Made by a program: the position numbers and the translations under genes. 52,546 bases of DNA from Acrocarpospora catenulata (GTDB lineage Bacteria; Actinomycetota; Actinomycetes; Streptosporangiales; Streptosporangiaceae): assembly GCF_018476525.1 (NCBI RefSeq), contig NZ_JAHCST010000065.1, forward strand, positions 1-52,546, in the 5' to 3' direction. Positions within the stretch are counted from its first letter, which is position 1. Every line of letters begins with the position of its first letter. Of this stretch, positions 33,776-41,931 are shown in pieces. Under the pieces are notes generated by a model. That model had not been told where the DNA came from, did no database searches, and worked only from the letters and a program-made list of their open reading frames with translations.

Positions 33776-34408
33776 ATGCCGGATATAGGAACGCTTGCCG
33801 TTTTTGCTGGGGCCTCGTTGGCGTTGTTGCTCGTGCCCGGGCCTGCCGTCGTCTACATCGTGACCCGGAGCGTGGCGCAGGGGCGTGCCGCCGGGCTGGT
33901 GTCGGTACTGGGCGTGCACGCCGGGTCGGTCGTGCACGTGCTGGCCGCGGCGCTGGGGATCAGCGCGCTGCTGGCGGCGTCGGCGACCGCGTTCACGGTG
34001 GTGAAGTATCTCGGCGCGGCGTATCTGGTCTGGCTCGGCGTGCGGAAGCTGATGGGCGGGTCCGGGCCGGAGACGGCCGAGGTCGCCGCCGTGCCGGTGT
34101 CGCGGCTGTTCGGTGAGGGGTTCGTGGTCAACGTGCTCAACCCGAAGACCGCGATCTTCTTCATGGCGTTCCTGCCACAGTTCGCCGATCCGGCCGCCGG
34201 GCCGATCGCGCCGCAGATCGTGCTGCTGGGCGCCATCTGGATCGCGCTGGGCATAGCCAGCGACGGCACCTACGCCTTTCTGTCCTCGGCCTTGGCGGGC
34301 CGCCTGCGCCGTTCGGCGGCGGCCCGGCGGCGCCTGGACATCGGCAGCGGAATCGTCTACCTGGGTCTGGGCGCCGCCGCCGCACTCACCGGCGAAGGCC
34401 GGAAGTAA
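33776..34408 (+). CDS. LysE/RhtB-family amino acid exporter
   Basis: 210 aa, six-span exporter. N-terminal LLLVPGPAVVYIVTRSVAQG is the family signature (PGP followed by a basic loop), and FVVNVLNPKTAIFFMAFLPQF is the second, in the middle of the protein. It expels amino acids or related metabolites. The ATG at 33776 is preferred over an upstream frame start at 33680, since the first span begins directly after it. It diverges from the membrane protein at 33608. Confidence 0.92.
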   Translation: MPDIGTLAVFAGASLALLLVPGPAVVYIVTRSVAQGRAAGLVSVLGVHAGSVVHVLAAALGISALLAASATAFTVVKYLGAAYLVWLGVRKLMGGSGPETAEVAAVPVSRLFGEGFVVNVLNPKTAIFFMAFLPQFADPAAGPIAPQIVLLGAIWIALGIASDGTYAFLSSALAGRLRRSAAARRRLDIGSGIVYLGLGAAAALTGEGRK

Positions 34409-34414
34409 CCTCGG

Positions 34415-34606
34415 TCAGCGGCCGATCCCCCGGCGCCGGATGCGCCGGAGCCTGGCCCGCTGGGACTCGTCCAGCATGAAGTAGCCGACCGCGGGGGCGG
34501 CCAGCAGGCCGATCACAACGAGCCAGGCCAGGAGGCTGGGCAGCAGCCAGAGAGCGATCAGCGAGCCCACGCCCGCACCGATGTAGTACTTGGCAAGTGG
34601 CGACAT
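34415..34606 (-). CDS. Small two-span membrane protein
   Basis: 63 aa: two hydrophobic segments (YYIGAGVGSLIALWLLPSLL and LVVIGLLAAPAVGYFML) followed by a strongly basic tail rich in Arg. GAAGGGG precedes the ATG on the minus strand. It converges with the LysE gene, 6 nt from stop to stop. No family recognised. Confidence 0.7.
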   Translation of the reverse strand: MSPLAKYYIGAGVGSLIALWLLPSLLAWLVVIGLLAAPAVGYFMLDESQRARLRRIRRRGIGR

Positions 34607-34648
34607 GTCGGCCCCTTCGGTTCGCGATACATCTCAATACTGCCCAAC

Positions 34649-34685
34649 GGACGGGCTCTCCGCGCTCAACGAGGTGAGCCCGTCC
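34649..34685 (-). terminator. Hairpin terminator after the LLM oxidoreductase
   Basis: GGACGGGCTC (34649-34658) pairs perfectly with GAGCCCGTCC (34676-34685) around a 17-nt loop, 24 nt past the LLM gene stop. It lacks a clear U run, as is common in actinomycetes. Confidence 0.6.
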
Positions 34686-34709
34686 CAAAGTTCCGCCAAC
34701 CGTCTGAGG

Positions 34710-35654
34710 TCAGGCGAGGGCCGTGAGGGTCTTCGCGCCGCCGGGGTCGGATGCCGTGCTGGCGGGGACCAAGGCCACCTCGTCGACACCGGCCGCCGCG
34801 TACTCGGCGAGGCGGGACCGGATGGTGGGGAGGTCGCCGAGGAGGGCGACCGACTCCAGGAGTTTGTCGGGGATGGCGGCCAGCAGTTCGCGGGGGTGCG
34901 GGCGGGTCCTGGCGTACTCCACGATGTCGGAGAAGCCGGCTTCGGCGAACATCTCGCCGTAGCCGGGGGCCGCGAGGTAGCCGACCACGCCGCGCCTGAT
35001 CTGTTCGACGGCGGCGGTGTCCGGGTCCACGGCGGCGGTCACCCAGGCGGTCACCCGCGACGTGGGGGACAGGGCCCGTAGGTCGCCGATGAGCCGGGCG
35101 GCGGAGGCCGGAGTGATCAGGTTGAGGACCATGCGGTCGGCGTTGGCGGCGACGCGGACCGCGGCCGGGCCGAAGGCGGCGACGCTCACGGTGGAGCGGG
35201 GGGCCGGAAGGCGGAGGCGGTAGCCGTCGCTGCGCGGGTGGGTGGTGCGGTCGCTGGTGGACTTCTCCCCGGCCAGGAGCGGGCGCAGGGCGGCGAGGGC
35301 GGCGGCGAGCGCGGCCGTGGAGCCCGCGTGCGGGCGGCCGTGCCAGGCTTCCACGACGAGCGGGCTTGAGGTCCCGATGGCCACGTCCACCCGGCGGCCG
35401 GTGAGGTCGGCCACCGAGGCCGCGCCCATGGCGATCATCATCGGGTCGCGGACCGCCACCGCCAGCGGGCCGACGGTCAGCGAGATCCGGGTGGTGCCCA
35501 GGCCGATGGCGGTGGCCAGCGCGAAGGCGTCGTAGGTGGCCATCTCGCCGACCCAGAGCTCGGGGTAGCCGAGCTCGTCGGCGGCCCGCGCGGTCCGCAG
35601 GGCGTCGTCGGCGGGCCGGTCCTGCCAGAGCCCGAGCGCGACGGTCAGCTTCAC
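34710..35654 (-). CDS. LLM-class flavin-dependent (F420-type) oxidoreductase
   Basis: 314 aa luciferase-like TIM barrel. Typical parts are TARAADELGYPELWVGE near the N-terminus, LALGTTRISLTVG-type strand (IGLGTTRISLTVG), VDVAIGTSSPLVVEAWHGR, and a C-terminal AEYAAAGVDEVALVPA. Members of this subgroup in actinomycetes usually use F420 rather than FMN. The GTG start overlaps the carotenoid oxygenase stop (GTGA), so the two enzymes are translated together and may act on the same compound. Confidence 0.88.
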   Translation of the reverse strand: MKLTVALGLWQDRPADDALRTARAADELGYPELWVGEMATYDAFALATAIGLGTTRISLTVGPLAVAVRDPMMIAMGAASVADLTGRRVDVAIGTSSPLVVEAWHGRPHAGSTAALAAALAALRPLLAGEKSTSDRTTHPRSDGYRLRLPAPRSTVSVAAFGPAAVRVAANADRMVLNLITPASAARLIGDLRALSPTSRVTAWVTAAVDPDTAAVEQIRRGVVGYLAAPGYGEMFAEAGFSDIVEYARTRPHPRELLAAIPDKLLESVALLGDLPTIRSRLAEYAAAGVDEVALVPASTASDPGGAKTLTALA

Positions 35655-37096
35655 GCGGCCCGCCCCTTGAGCTGGTCGGCCCGCACCCAGGTGGCGTGGA
35701 AGCCGAGGGGAACCCGCTGCGGCAGCAGCACCCGGGCCAGTGGGCCCGCGCTCAGGTCGGCGGCGTCCAGGATCTGCACCTCGGAGCGGCCCTCGCGCTC
35801 GTCGGTGACGAAGGAGACCAGGTAGCCGTCGTCCTCGCCGGTGGCGCCGTCGCGCGGGGCGAAGGGGGCCTCGCTGCCGTAGCGGTGCTCGCCGTAGTAG
35901 TACGTCTGCTTGGCGCCGGTGACGTTGTCGTACTTCACCAGGCCGTCGAAGAGGTTGGTGTCGGCCTCCTTGACCGAGACGTTGTAGGCGTACCGGCTGG
36001 GCTGCCCGGTGCGGCGGGCGTCGATGGACGGGAACTCGGTGTTGTGGTCGCCGTCCACGTACTCCTCCCGGGTGGCGCCGGTGACCAGGTTGAAGCGGTA
36101 GCGGTAGAGCCGGGCGTCCAGCTTCAGGTAGGAGATCATGCGGGCCAGCGGGCTGCCGGTGCCGCTGGGCGCGGGGCGGCTGACCCGGCAGACGTCGAGG
36201 ATGATCTCCTCGCCGGACTCCCAGGAGTTGACCACGTGGTAGATGTAGCAGGGTTTGGCGTCGAACCAGCGGATCTGGTCTGGGCAGCCGCGCCGGGGGA
36301 TGACGCCGAAGCGGGACGGCAGCTCCCGGTTGAAGGTCAGCTTGTACCGGCCCTGCCGGGCGGCGTCCAGGTCCTGGTAGAGCGGCAGGTCCATGAGGAT
36401 GGCGTAGTTCTCGGTGATGGACATGTCGTGCGGCAGCCGCGCCCCCGGTAGCTCCAGCTCCACGCAGTGCTCCACCGCGCCGCCCGCGCCGACCACCCCG
36501 TACCGCAGGTACGGCGGGCGGGGCCCGTAGTCGAACCAGAACAGCTCGCCGGTGCGCTCGTCCACCTTCGGGTGGGCCATGAAGTCCCCGGTCAGCGTGT
36601 CCAGGAAGGTCTCCACGCCGAGCGTCTCCAGGGAGAGCGGGTCCAGCGCGTACGGCGAACCGCAGAGATACCAGGTGGCGAGCACCTTGCCCCGGTGGAA
36701 GATCACGTCGGTGTTGGCCGAGTCCTTGAGGTTCAGCCCCCGGGTGTTGCCGAACGGGTTGGCCTTGGGGTTCTCCATCACCCCGGTCCACAGCGACCGG
36801 TCCTTTTCTGTGTGGAACGCCTGAGTGCGGACATACCTATTGCGGTACCGGGCCGTGCCGTTCTCGAAGTGCATGGCGTGGACCATGCCGTCGCCGTCGA
36901 ACCAGTGGTAACGACCGCGCATGGGGAACCGCGCGTTCGGACCGTTCCGCAGGTACACGCCGTTGAGGTCGGCTGGGATCTGCCCGATGACGGTGAGGTC
37001 CTCGGCGGTGATCTCGTCCTGGACGGGGGCGTAGACGCCGAGCAGGTACGGATTCGGTTCGCCGGACTCGTCCATGATCACCACAGGTTGTGCCAT
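35651..37096 (-). CDS. Carotenoid oxygenase (RPE65/lignostilbene dioxygenase family)
   Basis: 481 aa, seven-bladed propeller Fe(II) dioxygenase. The four iron-binding histidines are visible in GDFMAHPKVD, RLPHDMSI, IYHVVNSW and PLGFHATW. Further hallmarks are YLRNGPNARFP and HWFDGDGMVHA near the N-terminus. These enzymes split a conjugated C=C bond of carotenoids, apocarotenoids or stilbenes. No carotenoid synthesis gene is nearby, while an LLM oxidoreductase and a CoA/AMP ligase are, so a catabolic substrate such as a stilbenoid is plausible. Its start is 97 nt from the divergent HxlR regulator. Confidence 0.93.
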   Translation of the reverse strand: MAQPVVIMDESGEPNPYLLGVYAPVQDEITAEDLTVIGQIPADLNGVYLRNGPNARFPMRGRYHWFDGDGMVHAMHFENGTARYRNRYVRTQAFHTEKDRSLWTGVMENPKANPFGNTRGLNLKDSANTDVIFHRGKVLATWYLCGSPYALDPLSLETLGVETFLDTLTGDFMAHPKVDERTGELFWFDYGPRPPYLRYGVVGAGGAVEHCVELELPGARLPHDMSITENYAILMDLPLYQDLDAARQGRYKLTFNRELPSRFGVIPRRGCPDQIRWFDAKPCYIYHVVNSWESGEEIILDVCRVSRPAPSGTGSPLARMISYLKLDARLYRYRFNLVTGATREEYVDGDHNTEFPSIDARRTGQPSRYAYNVSVKEADTNLFDGLVKYDNVTGAKQTYYYGEHRYGSEAPFAPRDGATGEDDGYLVSFVTDEREGRSEVQILDAADLSAGPLARVLLPQRVPLGFHATWVRADQLKGRAA

Positions 37097-37104
37097 GACG
37101 TGAA

Positions 37105-37132
37105 ACTATGATAAACGAAGTCAGGTAGTCAA
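37105..37132 (-). promoter_or_regulatory. Candidate promoter of the carotenoid oxygenase operon
   Basis: Minus-strand TTGACT and CATAGT separated by 16 nt; the -10 ends only 8 nt before the ATG, implying a very short leader or leaderless transcript. Confidence 0.45.
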
Positions 37133-37193
37133 TGTGACCCTTAAGGTAGAGTTTTTCGATCTGTAGTCCGCAGTGGCGGGAAAGTACGCACTA

Positions 37194-38147
37194 ATGACCA
37201 CCGCAGTGCCCTCGCTCGGTCATTCCGAGACGGGCGACCCCGACACCGGTATCCCCGACAAACCCGTAGAACTCAGCGCGATTGGCCAGGCCCTGGCCAT
37301 TCTCGGCGACCGGTGGGTGCTGCTCATTCTGCAACGCGCCTTCCTGCTGCACGTGCGCACCTTCGCCGGCTGGCGGGACGAGCTGAAGATCTCCGAATCG
37401 GTGCTCTCCTCCCGGCTGAAGGAACTGGTCGCGCACGGCGTCTTCAGCCTCGCCGCCTACCGCAACGGCCGCACCCGGTACGAGTACCGGCTGACCGACC
37501 GGGGCCTGGACCTCTGGTCGCTGCTGGTCGCCATCTACTCCTGGGAACGCGACTGGACCGACCGGACCGACCTGCCTCAGCTGATCCACAACGGCTGTGG
37601 CCAGGAGGCCCGGGCGTACCTGGCCTGCGGGGTCTGCCTGGAGCCGATGAGCGCCCGGGAGACCCGTACGGTGCGCGGGCCGCTGGCCACCTTCGCCAGC
37701 GTCGGGCTGCCCAGGCAGCACCGCAGGACGGTGCCGACCCGGACCGACTACGTCGGCTACTGCCACCACTCGATGGAGATCCTCGGCGACCGGTGGAGCA
37801 CCAGCGTGCTGGCCGCCGCCTTCCTGGGCTCCCGCCGGTTCGGCGACTTCCACGCCGAACTGGGCATCGCGCCCTCGGTGCTGACCGACCGGCTGCGCCG
37901 CTTCGTGGACTCGGAGGTGTTCTCCTTCAGCGCGGGCGACTACCGGCTCACCGAGCGGGGCCTGGCGTTCTTCGAGGTCTTCGCGTTCCTGGTGTCCTGG
38001 GCGCAGCGGGAGCTCCCGGCTCCGGCGGGTTCGGAGCTGACCATCACCCACCGTTCCTGCGGCTCGGGGCTGGCTCCGGTGCTGCGCTGCACCCCCTGCG
38101 GCGAGGTGCTCCAGCGGCGCGAAGTGCATTTCGAGTTGGATATCTGA
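37194..38147 (+). CDS. Tandem-domain HxlR-type transcription regulator
   Basis: 317 aa with two HxlR winged-helix domains in one chain. The first (about 28-125) contains ALAILGDRWVLLILQRAF and SVLSSRLKELVAHGVF; the second (about 185-280) contains SMEILGDRWSTSVLAAAFLG and SVLTDRLRRFVDSEVF. Each is followed by a Cys-pair segment (LACGVCLEPM and LRCTPCGEVL) that could bind metal. HxlR proteins normally dimerise; the fusion acts as a built-in dimer. It is likely to control the divergent carotenoid oxygenase operon and the ligase behind it. A GTG seven codons upstream (37173) is an alternative start. Confidence 0.9.
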   Translation: MTTAVPSLGHSETGDPDTGIPDKPVELSAIGQALAILGDRWVLLILQRAFLLHVRTFAGWRDELKISESVLSSRLKELVAHGVFSLAAYRNGRTRYEYRLTDRGLDLWSLLVAIYSWERDWTDRTDLPQLIHNGCGQEARAYLACGVCLEPMSARETRTVRGPLATFASVGLPRQHRRTVPTRTDYVGYCHHSMEILGDRWSTSVLAAAFLGSRRFGDFHAELGIAPSVLTDRLRRFVDSEVFSFSAGDYRLTERGLAFFEVFAFLVSWAQRELPAPAGSELTITHRSCGSGLAPVLRCTPCGEVLQRREVHFELDI

Positions 38148-38253
38148 CCCCCATCTGCACAGCCATCCCGACATATCCGTTAAATCGCTCGAATCATTGA
38201 CCGGTCGGCGGCGTCTTTCGTAAGGTCGCGGAAAATCGAGCCCGGGAGTCGCG

Positions 38254-39894
38254 ATGAAGCTGCACCCGAAAGACCATGTGGAGCGCTACACCAGCGCCGG
38301 CTGGTGGACCGCCGACACGATTGACCAGCTGTTACGCACCCGGGCCGTAGAGCGGCCCGACGCGCTCGCGGTGGTGGACCCACCCAACAAACCCGCCCTG
38401 ATGGGTGGCGTCGCCAAGCGCCTGACCTGGGCCGAGCTGGACGCCGAGGTGGACAGGGTGGCCGGGGTGCTGCTGGCCAACGGGGTCGGCGTGGACGACG
38501 TGGTGGCGGTGCAACTGCCCAACAGCGTCGAACTGGCCGTCACCCTGCTGGCCGGGGTGCGGGTGGGCGCCATCGTGACCCCCTTCCCCGTGCAGTACCG
38601 GCAGTACGAGCTGACCCAGTTAGGGGTGTTGGCCAACGTCGGCGTCTTCGTCACCGCCGCCGACCGGGCCCAGGGCGTCCGCGAGCTGGTGGTGCCCTCG
38701 CTGCGCGCGGTCCTGGCCTGGGGCGAGGAGCTGGAGACCGCCACCCCCGACCCCGCGGCGCTGGACGCGCACCTGAAGAGCTTCGAGCGCGACCCCAACG
38801 ACTGCGTGACGATCTGCTGGACCTCCGGCACCGAGGCCACCCCCAAGGGCGTGCCGCGTTGCCACTACGACTGGCTGGCGGTGGCCTGGACCTGCGCCGA
38901 GGCGGCCGCGCTGACGGCGGACGACGTGGTGCTCAACCCGTTCCCGATGGTCAACATGGCCGGCATCGGCGGGGTCTTCCTGCCCTGGCTGCGCACCGGG
39001 TGCACGTTGGTCCAGCACCACCCCTTCGAGCTGCCGGTCTACCTCACCCAGATCGCCGCCGAGCGGGTGACGTACACGCTGGCCCCGCCCGCGCTGCTCA
39101 CCCTGTTGCTGCACAAGCCGGAGGTGCTGGCCCAGTTCGACATCTCCTCGCTGACCAGGATCGGTTCGGGCTCCGCGCCGCTGCCGCCGCCCATGGTGCG
39201 CGGCTGGCAGGAGAAGCACGGCATCGCGATCATCAACTTCTTCGGCTCCAACGAGGGCATCGCGCTGCTGTCCGACCCGGAGACCATGCCCAACCCGGAC
39301 GACCGCGCCCGGTTCTTCCCCCGCCCCGACGCCCCCGGCACCACCTGGCCGGGCGCCCTCGGCGGCACCAAGGTCAAGCTGGTGGCCTCGGACGGCTCGG
39401 AGGCGACGGCGGAGGGTGTGCCGGGCGAGCTGCGCCTGTCCGGGCCGACCGTGTTCGCCGGCTACCTGGCCGGTACGGCGGAGGCCGATCCCTTCGACGA
39501 TGACGGTTATCTGATCACCGGGGACGTCTTCGAGCCGGTCGGCGACCGGTACCTGCGCTATGTGGACCGCACGAAGGACCTGGTCATCCGGGGCGGCATG
39601 AACATCGCCCCGGCCGAGCTGGAGGCGCTGCTCGCCGGGCATCCGGCGGTGGCCGAGTCGGCGGTCGTCGGATACCCGGACGAGGTGTACGGGGAGCGGG
39701 TCTGCGCGATGGTGGTGCTCAAGCCGGACGCGGAGATCACGCTGGAGTCGGTGGTGGACTTCCTGCGGGCGGCCGGGATCGCCTCCTACAAGCTGCCCGA
39801 GCGGCTCCAGGTCGTGGAGGCGCTGCCGCGGAACGCGGTCGGCAAGATCCTCAAGCGGGAGCTGCGGGAGAGCCTGGGAACGAGCTCAGGATGA
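38254..39894 (+). CDS. Acyl-CoA/acyl-AMP ligase (aryl or cyclic acid type)
   Basis: 546 aa adenylate-forming enzyme. The ATP loop reads CWTSGTEATPKGVPR, the variant seen in 2,3-dihydroxybenzoate-AMP ligases and cyclohexanecarboxylate-type CoA ligases; A5 is NFFGSNEGIA, the hinge YVDRTKDLVIRGGMNI, and the A10 lysine is in PRNAVGKILKREL. The N-terminal WWTADTIDQLLRTRAVERPD also fits that group. It follows the HxlR gene by 106 nt on the same strand. An aromatic acid released by the carotenoid/stilbene oxygenase could be its substrate. Its last 44 nt overlap the convergent peptidase gene. Confidence 0.88.
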   Translation: MKLHPKDHVERYTSAGWWTADTIDQLLRTRAVERPDALAVVDPPNKPALMGGVAKRLTWAELDAEVDRVAGVLLANGVGVDDVVAVQLPNSVELAVTLLAGVRVGAIVTPFPVQYRQYELTQLGVLANVGVFVTAADRAQGVRELVVPSLRAVLAWGEELETATPDPAALDAHLKSFERDPNDCVTICWTSGTEATPKGVPRCHYDWLAVAWTCAEAAALTADDVVLNPFPMVNMAGIGGVFLPWLRTGCTLVQHHPFELPVYLTQIAAERVTYTLAPPALLTLLLHKPEVLAQFDISSLTRIGSGSAPLPPPMVRGWQEKHGIAIINFFGSNEGIALLSDPETMPNPDDRARFFPRPDAPGTTWPGALGGTKVKLVASDGSEATAEGVPGELRLSGPTVFAGYLAGTAEADPFDDDGYLITGDVFEPVGDRYLRYVDRTKDLVIRGGMNIAPAELEALLAGHPAVAESAVVGYPDEVYGERVCAMVVLKPDAEITLESVVDFLRAAGIASYKLPERLQVVEALPRNAVGKILKRELRESLGTSSG

Positions 39895-41860
39895 ACGCGT
39901 AGATCTCGGCTTCGTAGTCGAGGTGGGCGTAGCGGCCACTCGGGCCCGTGTGGCCGCCGTCGTCCACCTCGACGCGGAAGAGCACGTCTTTCGCGCCGTA
40001 CGCGCGGAGTTTGGCGACCCATTTGGCGGGTTCGTGGACGAGCACCCGGGGATCGTTCACCGCCCCCGTCACCAGCAGCGGCGATGAGTCGTGATTTATG
40101 GGGATGTTGTCGTAGGGGGAGTAGGCGAGCATCCAGGCGAATTCGTCGGGTTCGCGGGGGTCGCCCCATTCCTCCCACTCGTTGACGGTGAGCGGGATCG
40201 AATCGTCCAGCATAGTGGTCACCACGTCCACGAACGGGACCTCGGCGACCACGGCCGACCAGCGGCGTCTGCCGTACACGGCGGCCTGGAGCAGGCCGCC
40301 GGCCGACAGGCCGCGGGTGGCGACGGCGGAGGCGCGCTCGTCCAGCCAGGCCGCGACGGCCAGGTGGTCGGTGAAGGTGGCGGGCTTGCGGGCCAGCCGG
40401 CCGGCCTGCCACCAGGCGCGGCCAAGTTCGCCGCCGCCCCGGATGTGCGCGTGGGCGAAGATCACCTTTTCGTCCAGCAGGACGGAGAGTGCCGCTTCCC
40501 AGGTGGGTTCGAAGACGGCCTCGTACGCGCCGTAGCCGTAGAGCAGGCAGGGGGCCGTGCCGTCGAGCGGGACGTCGCGGCGGCGGACGACGGTGACGGG
40601 GATGAGCGCGCCGTCGACGGCCGGGGCCCAGTGGCGTTCGCTGACGTACTCGGCGGGGTCGTAGCCGGGGGTTTCCGCGGTTTTGACCGTCGTACGCTCC
40701 CGGGTGGCCAGCATGACCTCTTCCCAGCGGGTGGGCTCGGTGTAGGAGCCGGTCTCGATGAGCACGCTCGCGGCCGCGTAGTCGTGGTTGTGCACGAGTT
40801 CGATCCGGCCGGCCGTGGTCTCCGGGTGGATCTCCCAGGGCTCGCCGCCGTCCAGGGGGATCACGCGGAGCAGCGGCTCCCCGCCCCGGCGAAGACTTAG
40901 CACGATATATCCGGCGAAACAGTCGGCTCGGTGGATGCGCTCGGTGGGATCGGCGGGCAGCAGGTCCTGCCAGGGCCCGCCGGTGACCGGCGCGTGCACC
41001 ACCTTGAACTCCGGGAAACCATCGTCGGTGACGATGATCAGGCGGTCCCGCCCGGCGTCGTGGTCCACCCGGTACTCCACCCGCGGGCGGCGTCCCGCGA
41101 CCGAGACCGGCGGGCGGCCCGGGTCGTCGGCGGGGATCAGCCAGACCTCGGTGGTGTCCCGGTTGGCCGAGGTGATCGTCACGTACGCGCCCGACCGGGT
41201 GGCGGCGACGGTGAGCTCGAACCGCCGGTCGGGCTCGGTCAGCACTGTGCCGGACGTTTCCCCCAGAACATGCCGCCGTACCTCATACGGCCGGTAGCAG
41301 GCGTCCACCACGGTATAGAAGAAAGAGGACGAATCCGCTGACCAGGCGCCCGTGTAGTACGTGCCCGGTACCCGGTCGGGCAGGTCGTTTCCGGTCTCCA
41401 GGTCGCGGAAGCGGAGTTCGTAGACCTCGTCCCCGGTGGTGTCCACCGAATATGCCAGATAACGCCCGCACGGGCTCACCTCCCGTACGCCGAGCTCGAC
41501 AAAACCCCCGTCGGCCAGCTCGTCGAGATTGAGCAGCACGGAACCACCGTCAGAAGCATCACGCTTTCGACAGAATTCGCCGAACTCCCTTCCGGCTTCA
41601 ATCTGGGTGTAGTAGACAAAAGCCCCATGACGCCAACTGACTGAAGACTCAGTCTCGGGCGTCCGTCCAGCCATTTTGGCCGCCAGAACCCGGCGAAAGG
41701 GGGCCATATGGGCGGTCTCCGCCGCATAGTGCCGCCGCTCCGCGACAAGGGTCTCCCGGGCCGCCGCCGGATCACGCAACCAGTCGTAGTCGTCGATCCG
41801 CTCAATCCCGTGCAACCTGTGCGTCATCGGTATACGTGGCGTAATGGGGGGCTGTGTCAT
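39851..41860 (-). CDS. ptrB: Oligopeptidase B (S9A prolyl oligopeptidase family)
   Basis: 669 aa. An N-terminal propeller (about 1-400) is followed by an alpha/beta hydrolase domain. The catalytic Ser lies in ATRGLSAGGLLQAA, Asp in the VTGAVNDPRVLVHEPAKW region, and His in VDDGGHTGPSGR. VPFVDVVTTMLDDSIPLT and EWEEWGDP are diagnostic of oligopeptidase B, which cleaves short peptides after Arg or Lys. It is cytosolic with no signal. It overlaps the ligase 3' end by 44 nt and diverges from the peptide-type ABC importer, which could supply its substrates. Confidence 0.93.
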   Translation of the reverse strand: MTQPPITPRIPMTHRLHGIERIDDYDWLRDPAAARETLVAERRHYAAETAHMAPFRRVLAAKMAGRTPETESSVSWRHGAFVYYTQIEAGREFGEFCRKRDASDGGSVLLNLDELADGGFVELGVREVSPCGRYLAYSVDTTGDEVYELRFRDLETGNDLPDRVPGTYYTGAWSADSSSFFYTVVDACYRPYEVRRHVLGETSGTVLTEPDRRFELTVAATRSGAYVTITSANRDTTEVWLIPADDPGRPPVSVAGRRPRVEYRVDHDAGRDRLIIVTDDGFPEFKVVHAPVTGGPWQDLLPADPTERIHRADCFAGYIVLSLRRGGEPLLRVIPLDGGEPWEIHPETTAGRIELVHNHDYAAASVLIETGSYTEPTRWEEVMLATRERTTVKTAETPGYDPAEYVSERHWAPAVDGALIPVTVVRRRDVPLDGTAPCLLYGYGAYEAVFEPTWEAALSVLLDEKVIFAHAHIRGGGELGRAWWQAGRLARKPATFTDHLAVAAWLDERASAVATRGLSAGGLLQAAVYGRRRWSAVVAEVPFVDVVTTMLDDSIPLTVNEWEEWGDPREPDEFAWMLAYSPYDNIPINHDSSPLLVTGAVNDPRVLVHEPAKWVAKLRAYGAKDVLFRVEVDDGGHTGPSGRYAHLDYEAEIYAFILSSFPGSPAAPA

Positions 41861-41921
41861 GGCAGGACAGTACCCAAGCGGCTGATTGGCCGGTCAATAC
41901 CTGGGAGCGACTCCCGCCCTC

Positions 41922-41926
41922 GGAGG
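41922..41926 (+). promoter_or_regulatory. Shine-Dalgarno of the ABC substrate-binding protein
   Basis: GGAGG 5 nt before the ATG at 41932. It fixes this start over an in-frame ATG at 41854 that would hide the signal peptide. Confidence 0.75.
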
Positions 41927-41931
41927 ACGAT

